Part shown: positions 30,610-39,597 of the stretch, one piece after another
Layout: every line of letters begins with the position of its first letter
Numbering within the stretch: the first letter of the stretch is position 1
Source: Variovorax gracilis
GTDB lineage: Bacteria > Pseudomonadota > Gammaproteobacteria > Burkholderiales > Burkholderiaceae_C
Direction of reading: 5' to 3'
NCBI RefSeq assembly: GCF_030317115.1
Contig: NZ_JASZYF010000010.1
Location: 162,370-226,369 of the forward strand
DNA: 64,000 nt
Notes under the pieces: model-generated
Seen by the model: the letters and a program-made list of their open reading frames with translations, nothing else
What the model was told of the DNA's origin: nothing
Databases searched by the model: none
Made by a program: the position numbers and the translations under genes

Positions 30610-31281
30610 TTGGCGAGAACCCAAGCACTGTATGCATCCCTGGCGCTCTCGCTGGCTGTGGCCGGTGTGGTGCATGCACAGCAACCCCCGGCCAGCGCGC
30701 GTCCGCCGACCACCGCGGCAGGCGCCGGCCCCAGCATCTACAGCTGCACCGATGCGAAGGGCCGCACGATCACCGCGGACCGGCCGATTCCCGATTGCAT
30801 CGATCGCGAACAGCGCGAGCTGAACCCCAGCGGCACCACGCGGCGCAAGATCGAACCCACCTACACGGCCCGTGAACAGGCCGAGCGGGAGGAGCGCGAC
30901 CGCCAGGCGCAACTGCTCGCGGCCCGCCAGTTGGAGGAGCGGCGGCGCGAACGCGCGCTCCTGATCCGCTACCCGACGCCCGTGGCGCACGACCGGGAGC
31001 GCGCCGAGGCACTGGTGCAGATCGACGCGGTGATCCAGGCGGCCAGGAAGCGGCTGGGTGAACTCGCCGAAGAGCGCAAGCGGATCGATGATGAGCTGGA
31101 GTTCTACAAGAAGGACCCGAGCAAGGCGCCCGATTCGATCCGACGCAAGGTCGACGACAACGCGAGAAGCGTGTCGGTGCAGAACCGTTTCATCGGCGAG
31201 CAGGAGGATGAAAAGAAGCGCGTGAATGCGCGCTTCGACGAAGAACAGGCGCGCCTGAAGCCCCTTTGGGCGGCCAAATAA
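30610..31281 (+). CDS. DUF4124-domain exported protein with coiled coil
   Basis: About 223 residues. It has a signal peptide (ALYASLALSLAVAGVVHAQQ), a short DUF4124 segment (IYSCTDAKGRTITADRPIPD) and a long charged alpha-helical part (about 85-220) with many Arg/Glu, likely coiled coil. DUF4124 proteins are periplasmic or envelope proteins of unknown role. The start is taken as TTG 30610, seven bases after an AAGGA ribosome site; a TTG at 30604 is too close to it. It follows pyrE and may share its transcript. Function unknown. Confidence 0.8.
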   Translation: MARTQALYASLALSLAVAGVVHAQQPPASARPPTTAAGAGPSIYSCTDAKGRTITADRPIPDCIDREQRELNPSGTTRRKIEPTYTAREQAEREERDRQAQLLAARQLEERRRERALLIRYPTPVAHDRERAEALVQIDAVIQAARKRLGELAEERKRIDDELEFYKKDPSKAPDSIRRKVDDNARSVSVQNRFIGEQEDEKKRVNARFDEEQARLKPLWAAK

Positions 31282-31282
31282 G

Positions 31283-31390
31283 CTCGCCCCCAGGCTAGCC
31301 CACTTCGTGTGGCCGCCTACCCCCTGCCGGGAGGCAACACCGGCGGACCGGCTGAGCCGGATCCGCGGTGTTTCGCGAAGGGTGACCGCG
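31283..31390 (+). repeat. Intergenic G/C-rich repeat, copy C
   Basis: It starts CTCGCCCCCAGGCTAGCCCA, passes CACTTCGTGTGGCCGCC and GGGAGGCAACACCGGCGGAC, and ends GATCCGCGGTGTTTCGCGAA. It matches copies A and B block for block. It occupies the gap between convergent genes (DUF4124 gene and gatB). Function unknown. Confidence 0.75.
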
Positions 31391-31412
31391 CTGCGCGGGG
31401 CACCTGGCCGAT

Positions 31413-32900
31413 TTACCCGAGCTTTGCCTTGAGGAGGGCGTTGACCTGGGCGGGGTTGGCCTTGCCCTGGCTGGCTTTCATGACCTGGCCGACGAGGGCG
31501 TTGAAGGCCTTGTCCTTGCCGGCGCGGTATTCGTCGATGTTCTTCTGGTTGGTGGCCAGCACGCCATCGATGATCTTTTCCAGGGCGCCGCTGTCGCTCA
31601 TCTGCTTGAGGCCCTTGGCTTCGATGACGGTGTCGACGTCCTCGCCTTCGCCGGTCCAGAGGGCGTCGAAGACTGTGCGCGCGGCGTTGTTCGAGATGGT
31701 GTCGTCACTGATGCGCTGGATCAGCTTGGCGAGCTGCGCGGCGGTGACCGGGGCATCGGTGATGGCGATGTCCTGCTGGTTCAGGCGTCGGGCGATCTCG
31801 CCGGTGATCCAGTTGCTGGCGAGCTTGGGGGCGGCACCGGCGTCCACGGCGGCGTCGAAATAACTGGCGAGGGCGGGGCTCTGCGTGAGCTGCGCGGCGT
31901 CGTATTCCGAGAGGCCGTGCTGCCGCACGTAGCGTTCGGCCATGGCGCGTGGCAATTCGGGCATCGCGGCGCGTACGCGCTCGATCCACTCGGCGGCGAT
32001 CGCCAGCGGCGGCAGGTCGGGGTCCGGGAAGTAGCGATAGTCGGCTGCGTCTTCCTTGGTGCGCATGGCGCGGGTCTCGCCGGTGTCGGGGTCGAACAGC
32101 ACCGTGGCCTGCTGGATCTGCCGGCCTTCCTCGATCTCCTCGATCTGCCAGCGGATCTCGTAGTCGATCGCCTGCTGCATGAACTTGAAGCTGTTGAGGT
32201 TCTTGATCTCGCGGCGGGTCCCCAGCGGCGCACCGGGCTTGCGTACCGAGACGTTGGCGTCGCAGCGGAAGCTGCCTTCCTGCATGTTGCCGTCGCAGAT
32301 GCCGATCCAGGTGACGATCTTGTGCAGCTCGCGTGCATAGGCCACGGCCTCGGCAGTGGAGCGCATGTCGGGCTCGGTCACGATCTCCAGCAGCGGCGTG
32401 CCGGCGCGGTTCAGGTCGATGCCTGACTGGCCGACGAAGTCCTCATGGAGCGACTTGCCGGCGTCTTCCTCGAGGTGGGCGCGCACCAGGCGCACGGTCT
32501 TCTTCTCGTCGCCGAGGAAGAAGCTCACCGAGCCGCCTTGCACGACGGGAATCTCGAACTGGCTGATCTGGTAGCCCTTGGGCAGGTCGGGGTAGAAGTA
32601 GTTCTTGCGCGCGAACACGCTGCGCGGCGCGATGTGCGAACCGAGGGCGAGGCCGAGGCGGATGGCGCGCTCGACGGCGCCCTTGTTCATCACCGGGAGG
32701 GTGCCGGGCAGCGCCAGGTCGACCGCGCAGGCCTGCGTGTTGGGCTCGGCACCGAAGGCAGTGGAAGCGCGGCTGAAGATCTTCGAAACGGTGGAAAGCT
32801 GGGCGTGCGTCTCGAAGCCGATGATGACTTCATAGCCACGCACCAGCGGGCCGGTCGGGCGTCCGCTCTGCGCGGCCTCGAAAGTGTTGATTTCGCTCAT
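31413..32900 (-). CDS. gatB: Asp-tRNA(Asn)/Glu-tRNA(Gln) amidotransferase subunit B
   Basis: A 495-residue subunit that phosphorylates Glu- or Asp-charged tRNA and amidates it with ammonia from GatA. Landmarks are GYEVIIGFETHAQLSTVSKI at the N-terminus, YFYPDLPKGYQISQ, the EEDAGKS and GTPLLEIVTEPD blocks and the C-terminal YqeY-like tail. Third gene of gatCAB, 15 bases after gatA. Confidence is very high. Confidence 0.97.
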   Translation of the reverse strand: MSEINTFEAAQSGRPTGPLVRGYEVIIGFETHAQLSTVSKIFSRASTAFGAEPNTQACAVDLALPGTLPVMNKGAVERAIRLGLALGSHIAPRSVFARKNYFYPDLPKGYQISQFEIPVVQGGSVSFFLGDEKKTVRLVRAHLEEDAGKSLHEDFVGQSGIDLNRAGTPLLEIVTEPDMRSTAEAVAYARELHKIVTWIGICDGNMQEGSFRCDANVSVRKPGAPLGTRREIKNLNSFKFMQQAIDYEIRWQIEEIEEGRQIQQATVLFDPDTGETRAMRTKEDAADYRYFPDPDLPPLAIAAEWIERVRAAMPELPRAMAERYVRQHGLSEYDAAQLTQSPALASYFDAAVDAGAAPKLASNWITGEIARRLNQQDIAITDAPVTAAQLAKLIQRISDDTISNNAARTVFDALWTGEGEDVDTVIEAKGLKQMSDSGALEKIIDGVLATNQKNIDEYRAGKDKAFNALVGQVMKASQGKANPAQVNALLKAKLG

Positions 32901-32915
32901 GTCAGTTCTTCGCCA

Positions 32916-34403
32916 TCAATAGCCGGCGGGCGCGCGCCGGTGCCAGTCGGTGGCCTGCTGGAAGCGGTGTGCGGCATTGAGCAGCCGGGCTTCGTCCAGG
33001 TAGTTTCCGATGAGTTGCACGCCGACGGGCATGCCGCCGTCGAAGCCTGCGGGCACGCTCATGCCGGGCAGGCCCGCGAGCGATGCCGGCAGCGTGAAGA
33101 TGTCGGCCAGGTAGTCGGCGACCGGATCGCCGCCGTGTTCGCCGAGCTTCCACGCAACGGTCGGCGCTGCGGGGCCGGCGATGACGTCGCACTGCCTGAA
33201 GGCCTGCTGGAAGTCGTCCGCGATCATGCGGCGCACCTTCTGGGCTTGCAGGTAATAGGCGTCGTAGTAGCCGTGCGAGAGCACGTAGGTGCCGATCATG
33301 ATGCGGCGCTTGACCTCGTCGCCGAAGCCTTCCTCGCGCGTCTGGGCGTACATGTCGGCGAGATCGCGGTACTTGCTGGCGCGATGCCCGAACTTGACGC
33401 CGTCGAAGCGGCTCAGGTTGCTCGATGCCTCGGCGGCGGCCAGGATGTAGTAGACGGGGATCGACAGCTCGGTGCGCGGCAGCGTGATCTCGACGCGCCG
33501 GGCGCCCAGCTTCTCGTACTCGGCCAACGCCGCGTCGACCACTGCGCGCACGCCGGGTGCCACGCCATCGCCGAGAAATTCCCTGGGCACGCCGATGCGA
33601 AGGCCTTCCAGCGAATCGCCGAGGCGGCGCGAGAAATCCTCGGCCGGCTTGTCCAGCGAGGTCGAATCGCGATCCGTGTCGGGTCCGCACATTGCGGAGA
33701 GCAGCAGGGCGCAATCCTCGGCCGAACGGGCCATCGGGCCCGCCTGGTCGAGGCTCGATGCAAAAGCCACCATGCCGTAGCGCGATGCGCGCCCATAGGT
33801 CGGCTTGATGCCGGTCACGCCGCAGAACGACGCCGGCTGGCGGATCGAGCCGCCGGTGTCGGTGCCGGTCGCGGCCGGCGCCAGGCGCGCCGCCACCACT
33901 GCCGCGCTGCCGCCCGACGAACCGCCCGGGATGCGCGCCGTGTCCCACGGATTGCGCACCGGCACGGCGCTGTCGAAGCCGACGGCGGGCGCGGCCACGT
34001 TCTCGTTGGACGAGCCCATCGCGAATTCGTCGCAGCTCAGCTTGCCGAGCGTGACGGTGCCGGCCTCCGCGAGACGTCGCACGACCGTGGCGTCGAAGGG
34101 TGAGCGGTAGCCGGCCAGGATGCGCGATCCGGCAGTGGTCGGCAGGTCGGCGGTGACGAAAATGTCCTTGTGCGCAATCGGCACGCCGGCCAGCGCCGGG
34201 GCATTGCCGGCGGCGATCCGTGCGTCAGCCGCTCGGGCCTGGGTCAGCGTCAGGTCTTCGTCGACCGCGACAAAGGTGCCCAGATCCTGGTGCTTGCGGA
34301 TACGGGCGAGATGGTGCTGCGCGGCCTCGACGGCCGAGACCTTGCGCTCGCCCAGAGCCTTGGCGAGCTCCGCCACGCCCATCTGATGCAGTTCGGCGCT
34401 CAT
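32916..34403 (-). CDS. gatA: Asp-tRNA(Asn)/Glu-tRNA(Gln) amidotransferase subunit A
   Basis: A 495-residue amidase-signature glutaminase supplying ammonia for tRNA amidation. Triad: Lys79 (PIAHKDIF), Ser162 (PGGSSGGSAA) and Ser186 (DTGGSIRQPASF). The substrate blocks SSNENVAAP and FDGVKFGHRA are GatA-specific and separate it from the catabolic AtzE and AtzF amidases of this window. Its ATG overlaps the gatC stop (ATGA). Confidence is very high. Confidence 0.97.
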   Translation of the reverse strand: MSAELHQMGVAELAKALGERKVSAVEAAQHHLARIRKHQDLGTFVAVDEDLTLTQARAADARIAAGNAPALAGVPIAHKDIFVTADLPTTAGSRILAGYRSPFDATVVRRLAEAGTVTLGKLSCDEFAMGSSNENVAAPAVGFDSAVPVRNPWDTARIPGGSSGGSAAVVAARLAPAATGTDTGGSIRQPASFCGVTGIKPTYGRASRYGMVAFASSLDQAGPMARSAEDCALLLSAMCGPDTDRDSTSLDKPAEDFSRRLGDSLEGLRIGVPREFLGDGVAPGVRAVVDAALAEYEKLGARRVEITLPRTELSIPVYYILAAAEASSNLSRFDGVKFGHRASKYRDLADMYAQTREEGFGDEVKRRIMIGTYVLSHGYYDAYYLQAQKVRRMIADDFQQAFRQCDVIAGPAAPTVAWKLGEHGGDPVADYLADIFTLPASLAGLPGMSVPAGFDGGMPVGVQLIGNYLDEARLLNAAHRFQQATDWHRRAPAGY

Positions 34404-34699
34404 TCGATCACCTTCGGGACGAGAAACAGGCCGTTTTCGACCGCCGGCGCGCTGCGCTGGTTGGCTTCCCGGTTGTCCGGTTCGGTCACGACGTCTTCGG
34501 CGAGGCGAAGTATCACGTCCTCGACCGTGGCGACCGGGTGCGCGAGCGGCTCGATGCCCGCGGTGTCGACCGCGCGCATCTGCTCGACCAGGTCGAAAAA
34601 GCCGTTGATCTGGTCGAGCATGCGCTCGCTCTCGTCAGGAGCTAGCTGGAGCCGGGCAAGCGACGCGATGCGCGCAATATCGGAAGAAGTGAGGGACAT
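34400..34699 (-). CDS. gatC: Asp-tRNA(Asn)/Glu-tRNA(Gln) amidotransferase subunit C
   Basis: A 99-residue subunit that stabilises GatA and links it to GatB. Typical blocks are SDIARIASLARLQLAPDE near the start and GIEPLAHPVATVEDVILRLA in the middle, ending in GLFLVPKVIE. It is the first gene of gatCAB and is divergent from mreB across 225 bases. Confidence is very high. Confidence 0.96.
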   Translation of the reverse strand: MSLTSSDIARIASLARLQLAPDESERMLDQINGFFDLVEQMRAVDTAGIEPLAHPVATVEDVILRLAEDVVTEPDNREANQRSAPAVENGLFLVPKVIE

Positions 34700-34924
34700 C
34701 GAAAAAAGAGGCTGGCAGCCGTGAAAACATGGGCACTCGCAACCCGCAAAAAGGGCGCCAAGACGCGGGAGTGCCGGGGGATTCGGTTATTATCCCGCCT
34801 TTGCCGCAACCCCCGCGAACGCGGCGGCATTTGCCGCAAAAACGATTCAAACCACCCCGTCAAACGACCCACCAAGAGGGCGACGGCCTGCCGACGCGCA
34901 TGCCGTGCTCCAGAGGATTCCAGA

Positions 34925-35968
34925 ATGTTTGGAGCTTTCCGTCGGTACTTTTCTACCGACCTCGCGATCGACCTCGGCACCGCCAACACCCTGATTTTTG
35001 CCCGTAACAAGGGCATTGTCCTGGACGAGCCTTCGGTCGTCGCGATCCGCCACGAAGGCGGCCCGCACGGCAAGAAGGTGATCCAGGCCGTGGGCCGCGA
35101 AGCCAAGGCGATGCTCGGCAAGGTGCCGGGCAACATCGAGGCCATCCGCCCGATGAAGGACGGCGTGATCGCCGATTTCGTGATCACCGAGCAGATGATC
35201 AAGCAGTTCATCAAGATGGTGCACCCGCGTTCGCTGCTCACGCCCAGCCCGCGCATCATCATCTGCGTGCCCTGCGGCTCGACCCAGGTCGAGCGCCGCG
35301 CCATCAAGGACGCGGCCGAAGCCGCCGGCGCCACCTCGGTCTACCTGATCGAAGAACCCATGGCCGCCGCCATCGGCGCCGGCCTGCCGGTGTCCGAAGC
35401 CAGCGGCTCGATGGTCGTCGACATCGGCGGCGGCACCACCGAAGTGGGCGTGATCTCGCTCGGCGGCATGGTCTACAAGGGCAGCGTCCGCGTCGGCGGC
35501 GACCGCTTCGACGAGGCCATCATCAATTACATCCGCCGCAACTACGGCATGCTGATCGGCGAGCCGACAGCCGAAGTCATCAAGAAGAGCATCGGCTCCG
35601 CCTTCCCGGGTTCCGAAGTCAAGGAAATGGAAGTCAAGGGCCGCAACCTCAGCGAAGGGGTGCCGCGCAGCTTCACCATCAGCAGCAATGAAGTGCTGGA
35701 AGCCCTGACCGACCCCCTCAACAACATCGTTTCGGCCGTCAAGAACGCGCTGGAGCAGACGCCGCCCGAACTGGGCGCCGACATCGCCGAGCGCGGGATG
35801 ATGCTGACCGGCGGCGGCGCGCTGCTGCGCGACCTCGACCGCCTACTGGCCGAGGAAACCGGCTTGCCGGTGCTCGTCGCCGAAGATCCGCTGACCTGCG
35901 TGGTGCGAGGCTGCGGTATCGCACTCGAGCGCATGGACAGGCTCGGAAGCATCTTCACAAGCGAATAA
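34925..35968 (+). CDS. mreB: Rod shape-determining protein MreB
   Basis: A 347-residue bacterial actin that forms membrane-bound filaments guiding the elongasome. Nucleotide-site blocks are AIDLGTANTLIF (phosphate 1), VVDIGGGTTEVGVISLGG (phosphate 2) and MLTGGGALLRDLDRLL (adenosine). The start at 34925 (MFGAFRRYFSTD, with the membrane-binding N-terminal segment) is standard. The leader is long; a possible -10 TATTAT at 34788-34793 has no clear -35. A strong terminator follows before mreC, so mreB can be expressed separately. Confidence is very high. Confidence 0.97.
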   Translation: MFGAFRRYFSTDLAIDLGTANTLIFARNKGIVLDEPSVVAIRHEGGPHGKKVIQAVGREAKAMLGKVPGNIEAIRPMKDGVIADFVITEQMIKQFIKMVHPRSLLTPSPRIIICVPCGSTQVERRAIKDAAEAAGATSVYLIEEPMAAAIGAGLPVSEASGSMVVDIGGGTTEVGVISLGGMVYKGSVRVGGDRFDEAIINYIRRNYGMLIGEPTAEVIKKSIGSAFPGSEVKEMEVKGRNLSEGVPRSFTISSNEVLEALTDPLNNIVSAVKNALEQTPPELGADIAERGMMLTGGGALLRDLDRLLAEETGLPVLVAEDPLTCVVRGCGIALERMDRLGSIFTSE

Positions 35969-35987
35969 TGCGACTGATGCGCAATTG

Positions 35988-36019
35988 GCCGGCCCGCGTT
36001 TGCGCAGGGCCGGCTTTTT
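35988..36019 (+). terminator. Intrinsic terminator after mreB
   Basis: GCCGGCCC (35988-35995) pairs with GGGCCGGC (36007-36014), an 8-base-pair G/C stem with an 11-base loop, followed by five T bases. It lies 20 bases after mreB and 24 before mreC, so most mreB transcripts should end here, with mreCD reached by read-through or a separate promoter. Confidence 0.85.
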
Positions 36020-36042
36020 CAATTTAAAGCACTCCTCCCGCC

Positions 36043-37017
36043 ATGCCGCTCGGTACGCTCGATCGCACCGCGCCACCCCTCTTCAACCAGGGGCCTTCGG
36101 CGCTCAGCAAGCTGATCTTCTTCAGCGCGCTTGCGCTGTTCCTGATGGTGGCGGACGCGCGCTTCCATATCGTGCAGCCGCTGCGCACGGCCATCGGCGC
36201 GGTGCTCTATCCGATCCAGTGGCTGGCGCTCAAGCCGGTTCAACTGGCGGTCGGGGGCAGCCGCTACCTCGAAGACCTGCAAACGGCGCAGAGCAACGAA
36301 GCGGATGCCCGCAAGGCGCTCGCCCTGCAGTCGGAGCGCGCGAGCCAGGCCGACACGCTCGCGCAGGAAAACGCGCGGCTGCGCGCGATGCTCGAACTGC
36401 GCGAAACCACGCAGACTCCCGGGCGAGTGGCCGAGGTGCTCTATGACACCGCCGACCCGTACACCCGCAAGCTGGTGATCGACCAGGGCCTCACGAACGG
36501 CATCACGGCCGGTTCGCCCGTGATCGACGAGCATGGCGTGCTCGGGCAGGTCACGCAGGTACAGCCTTTCACGAGCGAGATCACGCTGGTGATCGACCGC
36601 GATCTCTCCATTCCCGTGCAGAACGTGCGCACCGGCGCCCGCAGCGTGGCCTTCGGCGACGCGAGCGCCCACGGCGGAGGGCTGGAGCTGCGCTTCATGG
36701 CCGCCAACGCCGATCTGCAGGAAGGCGACCTGCTCACCACGAGCGGCGTCGATGGCGTCTATCCGCCCGGCCTGCCGGTCGCGAAGATCGACCGCATCGA
36801 GCGCCGCGCCGATTCGGCCTTTGCCCGCATCCATTGCGTGCCGGTGGGTCACGTGACGGCGGCGCGCTACGTGCTCGTGCTGGCGCCCACGGGCGGGCAA
36901 CCCGTGCCTCGCCCGGCGCCGGTCGCGAACGCCAGCCCCGCGGCGAAGAAGAAGGCCGACGCCAAGGGGGACAAGGCCGATGGCAAGGCCGACAAGAAGG
37001 CGAAGGCACCGCGATGA
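36043..37017 (+). CDS. mreC: Rod shape-determining protein MreC
   Basis: A 324-residue periplasmic scaffold of the elongasome anchored by one N-terminal helix (LIFFSALALFLMVADARFHI). A coiled coil (about 70-115, NEADARKALALQSERASQAD) is followed by two beta domains (LVIDQGLTNGITAGSPVIDE, LVIDRDLSIPVQNVRTGARS, LLTTSGVDGVYPPGLPVAKI). The tail is Ala/Lys/Asp-rich and low complexity. Its stop overlaps the mreD start (ATGA). Confidence 0.96.
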   Translation: MPLGTLDRTAPPLFNQGPSALSKLIFFSALALFLMVADARFHIVQPLRTAIGAVLYPIQWLALKPVQLAVGGSRYLEDLQTAQSNEADARKALALQSERASQADTLAQENARLRAMLELRETTQTPGRVAEVLYDTADPYTRKLVIDQGLTNGITAGSPVIDEHGVLGQVTQVQPFTSEITLVIDRDLSIPVQNVRTGARSVAFGDASAHGGGLELRFMAANADLQEGDLLTTSGVDGVYPPGLPVAKIDRIERRADSAFARIHCVPVGHVTAARYVLVLAPTGGQPVPRPAPVANASPAAKKKADAKGDKADGKADKKAKAPR

Positions 37018-37535
37018 TCATGCGTCCCGGCCAGCAGCAGCTTCTGCTGCCAGTCAGCCCGCTCTTCATGTGGCTGAGCCTCATCGCTGCGTTGCTTTTC
37101 AACATGGTGCCGCTTGGCCGTGCCGCCTGGACGCCCGACCTGCTCGCGCTGGTGATCGTGTTCTGGAGCGTGCACCAGCCCATGCGCATCGGCATTGGCG
37201 CGGCCTTCGTGTTCGGCCTGCTGATGGACGTGCACCAGGCCGCGATGCTGGGCCAGCACGCGCTGTCCTATACGACGCTGGGCTTCTTCGCGATCATGGT
37301 CCACCGCCGCCTGCTGTGGTTTCCGGTGCTCTCGCAGGCCCTGCAGGTGCTGCCGCTGTTCGCGCTGTCCCATCTGATCGAACTTGCGATCCGCATGATC
37401 GGCGGGGGCGTGTTTCCGGGATGGTCGCTGTTGATTGCGCCGGTCATCGAGGCCGCCTTGTGGCCGCTGGTCAGCATCGCGTTGCTGGCGCCGCAGCGCC
37501 GGACGCCGGAACCAGATGCGAATCGGCCCCTCTAA
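37014..37535 (+). CDS. mreD: Rod shape-determining protein MreD
   Basis: A 173-residue membrane protein with about five helices (SPLFMWLSLIAALLFNMVPL, LLALVIVFWSVHQPMRIG, AAFVFGLLMDVHQAAMLGQH and following). It is part of the MreBCD-PBP2 elongation complex. The start at 37014 (MIMRPGQQQLLLP) overlaps mreC by four bases. A short copy of the intergenic repeat separates it from mrdA. Confidence 0.95.
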   Translation: MIMRPGQQQLLLPVSPLFMWLSLIAALLFNMVPLGRAAWTPDLLALVIVFWSVHQPMRIGIGAAFVFGLLMDVHQAAMLGQHALSYTTLGFFAIMVHRRLLWFPVLSQALQVLPLFALSHLIELAIRMIGGGVFPGWSLLIAPVIEAALWPLVSIALLAPQRRTPEPDANRPL

Positions 37536-37539
37536 TCGG

Positions 37540-37585
37540 GCGCGCCTCCAGGCTGTGCGCACTTCCTGTGGTTTCCGCCGCTCAA
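37540..37585 (+). repeat. Partial copy D of the intergenic repeat
   Basis: It reads GCGCCTCCAGGCTGTGCGCA then CTTCCTGTGGTTTCCGCCG, matching only the first block of copies A-C (CCCCCAGGCT...CACTTC-TGTGG-CCGCC). It lies between mreD and mrdA. It looks like a truncated or decayed copy. Confidence 0.5.
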
Positions 37586-37596
37586 GCTGAACTTTC

Positions 37597-39567
37597 ATGA
37601 CCGAAATCCGCAATGTTGCTGCCGATCTCTCGCGCTTCCGGCGTCGGGTGATCGTGATCGGCCTTGTCGTGCTGACGGCCTTTGGGCTGCTGTGCACGCG
37701 GCTGTTCTATTTGCAGGTGGTGCGTCATGAGGACCTCGCGGAGCAGGCGGAGAGCAATCGCACGGCGATCGTGCCGGTGGTGCCGAATCGCGGGCTGATC
37801 CTCGACCGCAGCGGCATCGTGCTGGCTTCGAACTATTCGGCCTATACGCTGGAGATCACGCCATCGAAGGCCGGCAACCTGGAAGACACGATCGAGAGTC
37901 TGACCGAGGTGCTGGACATCTCGCCGCGCGACCGCCGGCGCTTCAAGCGGCTGCGGGAGGACTCTCGCAGCTTCGACTCGGTGCCGATCCGTACCCGGCT
38001 GAGCGACGAGGAGGTCGCGCGCTTCGCCGCCCAGCGTTATCGCTTCCCGGGGGTCGAGATCAAGGCGCGGCTGTTCCGCAACTACCCCAACGGCGACCTG
38101 GCGAGCCATGTGCTGGGCTACATCGGCCGCATCAACCAGGCCGAGAAGGCGGCGATGGAAGACTGGGAGGACGAGGACCTCGCCAACTACAAGGGCACCG
38201 AATACATCGGCAAGCTCGGCATCGAGCAGAGCTACGAGAAGACGCTCCATGGCCAGACCGGTGTCGAGCAGATGGAAACGTCCGCCGGCGGCCGGGCGGT
38301 GCGGCGGCTCGCTGCACATCCCGCGACGCCGGGCAATACCGTCATGCTCTCGCTCGACATCAAGCTGCAGAAGCTGGTGGAGGACATGTACGGCGACCGG
38401 CGCGGCGCGCTCGTCGCGATGGACCCGAAGACCGGCGAGATCCTGGCCTTCGTGAGCAAGCCGACCTTCGACCCGAACCTCTTCGTCGAAGGCATCGACA
38501 CGGAAAGCTGGAAGGAACTCAGCGAATCGATCGACAAGCCGCTGCTCAACCGCGCTTTGCGTGGCACCTATCCACCGGGCTCGACCTACAAGCCCTTCAT
38601 GGCGCTGGCGGCGCTGCAGACCGGCAAGCGCGGCCCCAACGTGGTGGTGAACGATCCGGGGTACTTCAATTTCGGCGGCCACCGCTTCGGCAGCCCCGAA
38701 GGCAACATCGGCGGCGTCGACATGCGGCGCTCGATCCAGCTGTCGAGCAACATCTACTACTACTCGCTGGCCAACGAGATGGGAGTGGACCTGATCCACG
38801 ACGCGATGAAGCCCCTGGGCTTCGGCCAGATCACGGGCATCGACCTCGGCGGCGAGGTGCGCGGCGTGCTGCCCAGCACCGAGTGGAAGCGCAACGCCTA
38901 CAAGCGCCCCGAGCAGAAGAAGTGGTACGCGGGAGAGACCATCTCGCTGGGCATCGGGCAGGGCTACAACGCCTTCACGATGCTGCAACTGGCGCAGGCG
39001 ACGGCCATCGTGGCCGACAGCGGCATGAAGCACAAGCCGCACCTCGGCCTGGCGATTCGCGACACGGTGACCGGGCAGGTGAAGCCCATCGAGCAGCCCG
39101 CGGCGTTGAGCCTGGGCATCACCCCCGGCAACGTCGCGGTGATACGGGAGGGCCTGGTGGCGGTGGTCAATGCAGGCACTGCGCGCAGCGTCTTCGCGGG
39201 TGCCGGCTATCAGGCAGCCGGCAAGACGGGAACGGCCCAGGCGGTCGGCATGGCACAGAACACCAAGTACAACGCCCGGGCGCTCGAAGAGCACCAGCGC
39301 GATCACGCACTCTTCATGGCCTTCGCACCGGCCAACGATCCGAAGATCGCCGTGGCGCTCATCGTCGAGAACGCGGGCTGGGGTGCGGGTGCCGCGGCGC
39401 CGATCGCTCGCCGCGTGTTCGACTACTGGCTGATGGACCAGTACCCGAGCGAGGCGGACATGGCCGCCATCCGGGTCGGCAAGGCCACGGCGCCGATCGG
39501 CAAGCCGCGGGTCGCCAGCGAGGTCGCCTGGCCGTCCGCCGCCGCGACCGCGACGACCGCACCCTGA
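37597..39567 (+). CDS. mrdA: Penicillin-binding protein 2 (peptidoglycan D,D-transpeptidase)
   Basis: A 656-residue class B PBP for lateral wall synthesis. Order: N-terminal membrane helix (about 17-38), pedestal domain (RGLILDRSGIVLASNYSAYT), then the transpeptidase with Ser329-Thr-Tyr-Lys332, Ser383-Ser-Asn385 and Lys543-Thr-Gly. It cross-links peptidoglycan in the periplasm together with RodA. The rodA gene, frequently next in this order, is not here; a TSUP gene on the opposite strand follows. Confidence is very high. Confidence 0.96.
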   Translation: MTEIRNVAADLSRFRRRVIVIGLVVLTAFGLLCTRLFYLQVVRHEDLAEQAESNRTAIVPVVPNRGLILDRSGIVLASNYSAYTLEITPSKAGNLEDTIESLTEVLDISPRDRRRFKRLREDSRSFDSVPIRTRLSDEEVARFAAQRYRFPGVEIKARLFRNYPNGDLASHVLGYIGRINQAEKAAMEDWEDEDLANYKGTEYIGKLGIEQSYEKTLHGQTGVEQMETSAGGRAVRRLAAHPATPGNTVMLSLDIKLQKLVEDMYGDRRGALVAMDPKTGEILAFVSKPTFDPNLFVEGIDTESWKELSESIDKPLLNRALRGTYPPGSTYKPFMALAALQTGKRGPNVVVNDPGYFNFGGHRFGSPEGNIGGVDMRRSIQLSSNIYYYSLANEMGVDLIHDAMKPLGFGQITGIDLGGEVRGVLPSTEWKRNAYKRPEQKKWYAGETISLGIGQGYNAFTMLQLAQATAIVADSGMKHKPHLGLAIRDTVTGQVKPIEQPAALSLGITPGNVAVIREGLVAVVNAGTARSVFAGAGYQAAGKTGTAQAVGMAQNTKYNARALEEHQRDHALFMAFAPANDPKIAVALIVENAGWGAGAAAPIARRVFDYWLMDQYPSEADMAAIRVGKATAPIGKPRVASEVAWPSAAATATTAP

Positions 39568-39597
39568 CGACCGGCGCACCGGCCCGGCGGCCGGGCC

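Noticed and set aside
39581..39597. Palindrome GGCCCGG-CGG-CCGGGCC between mrdA and the TSUP gene as a terminator
   Set aside because: No T-run on either strand and it touches the TSUP stop; kept only as a possible weak bidirectional hairpin.
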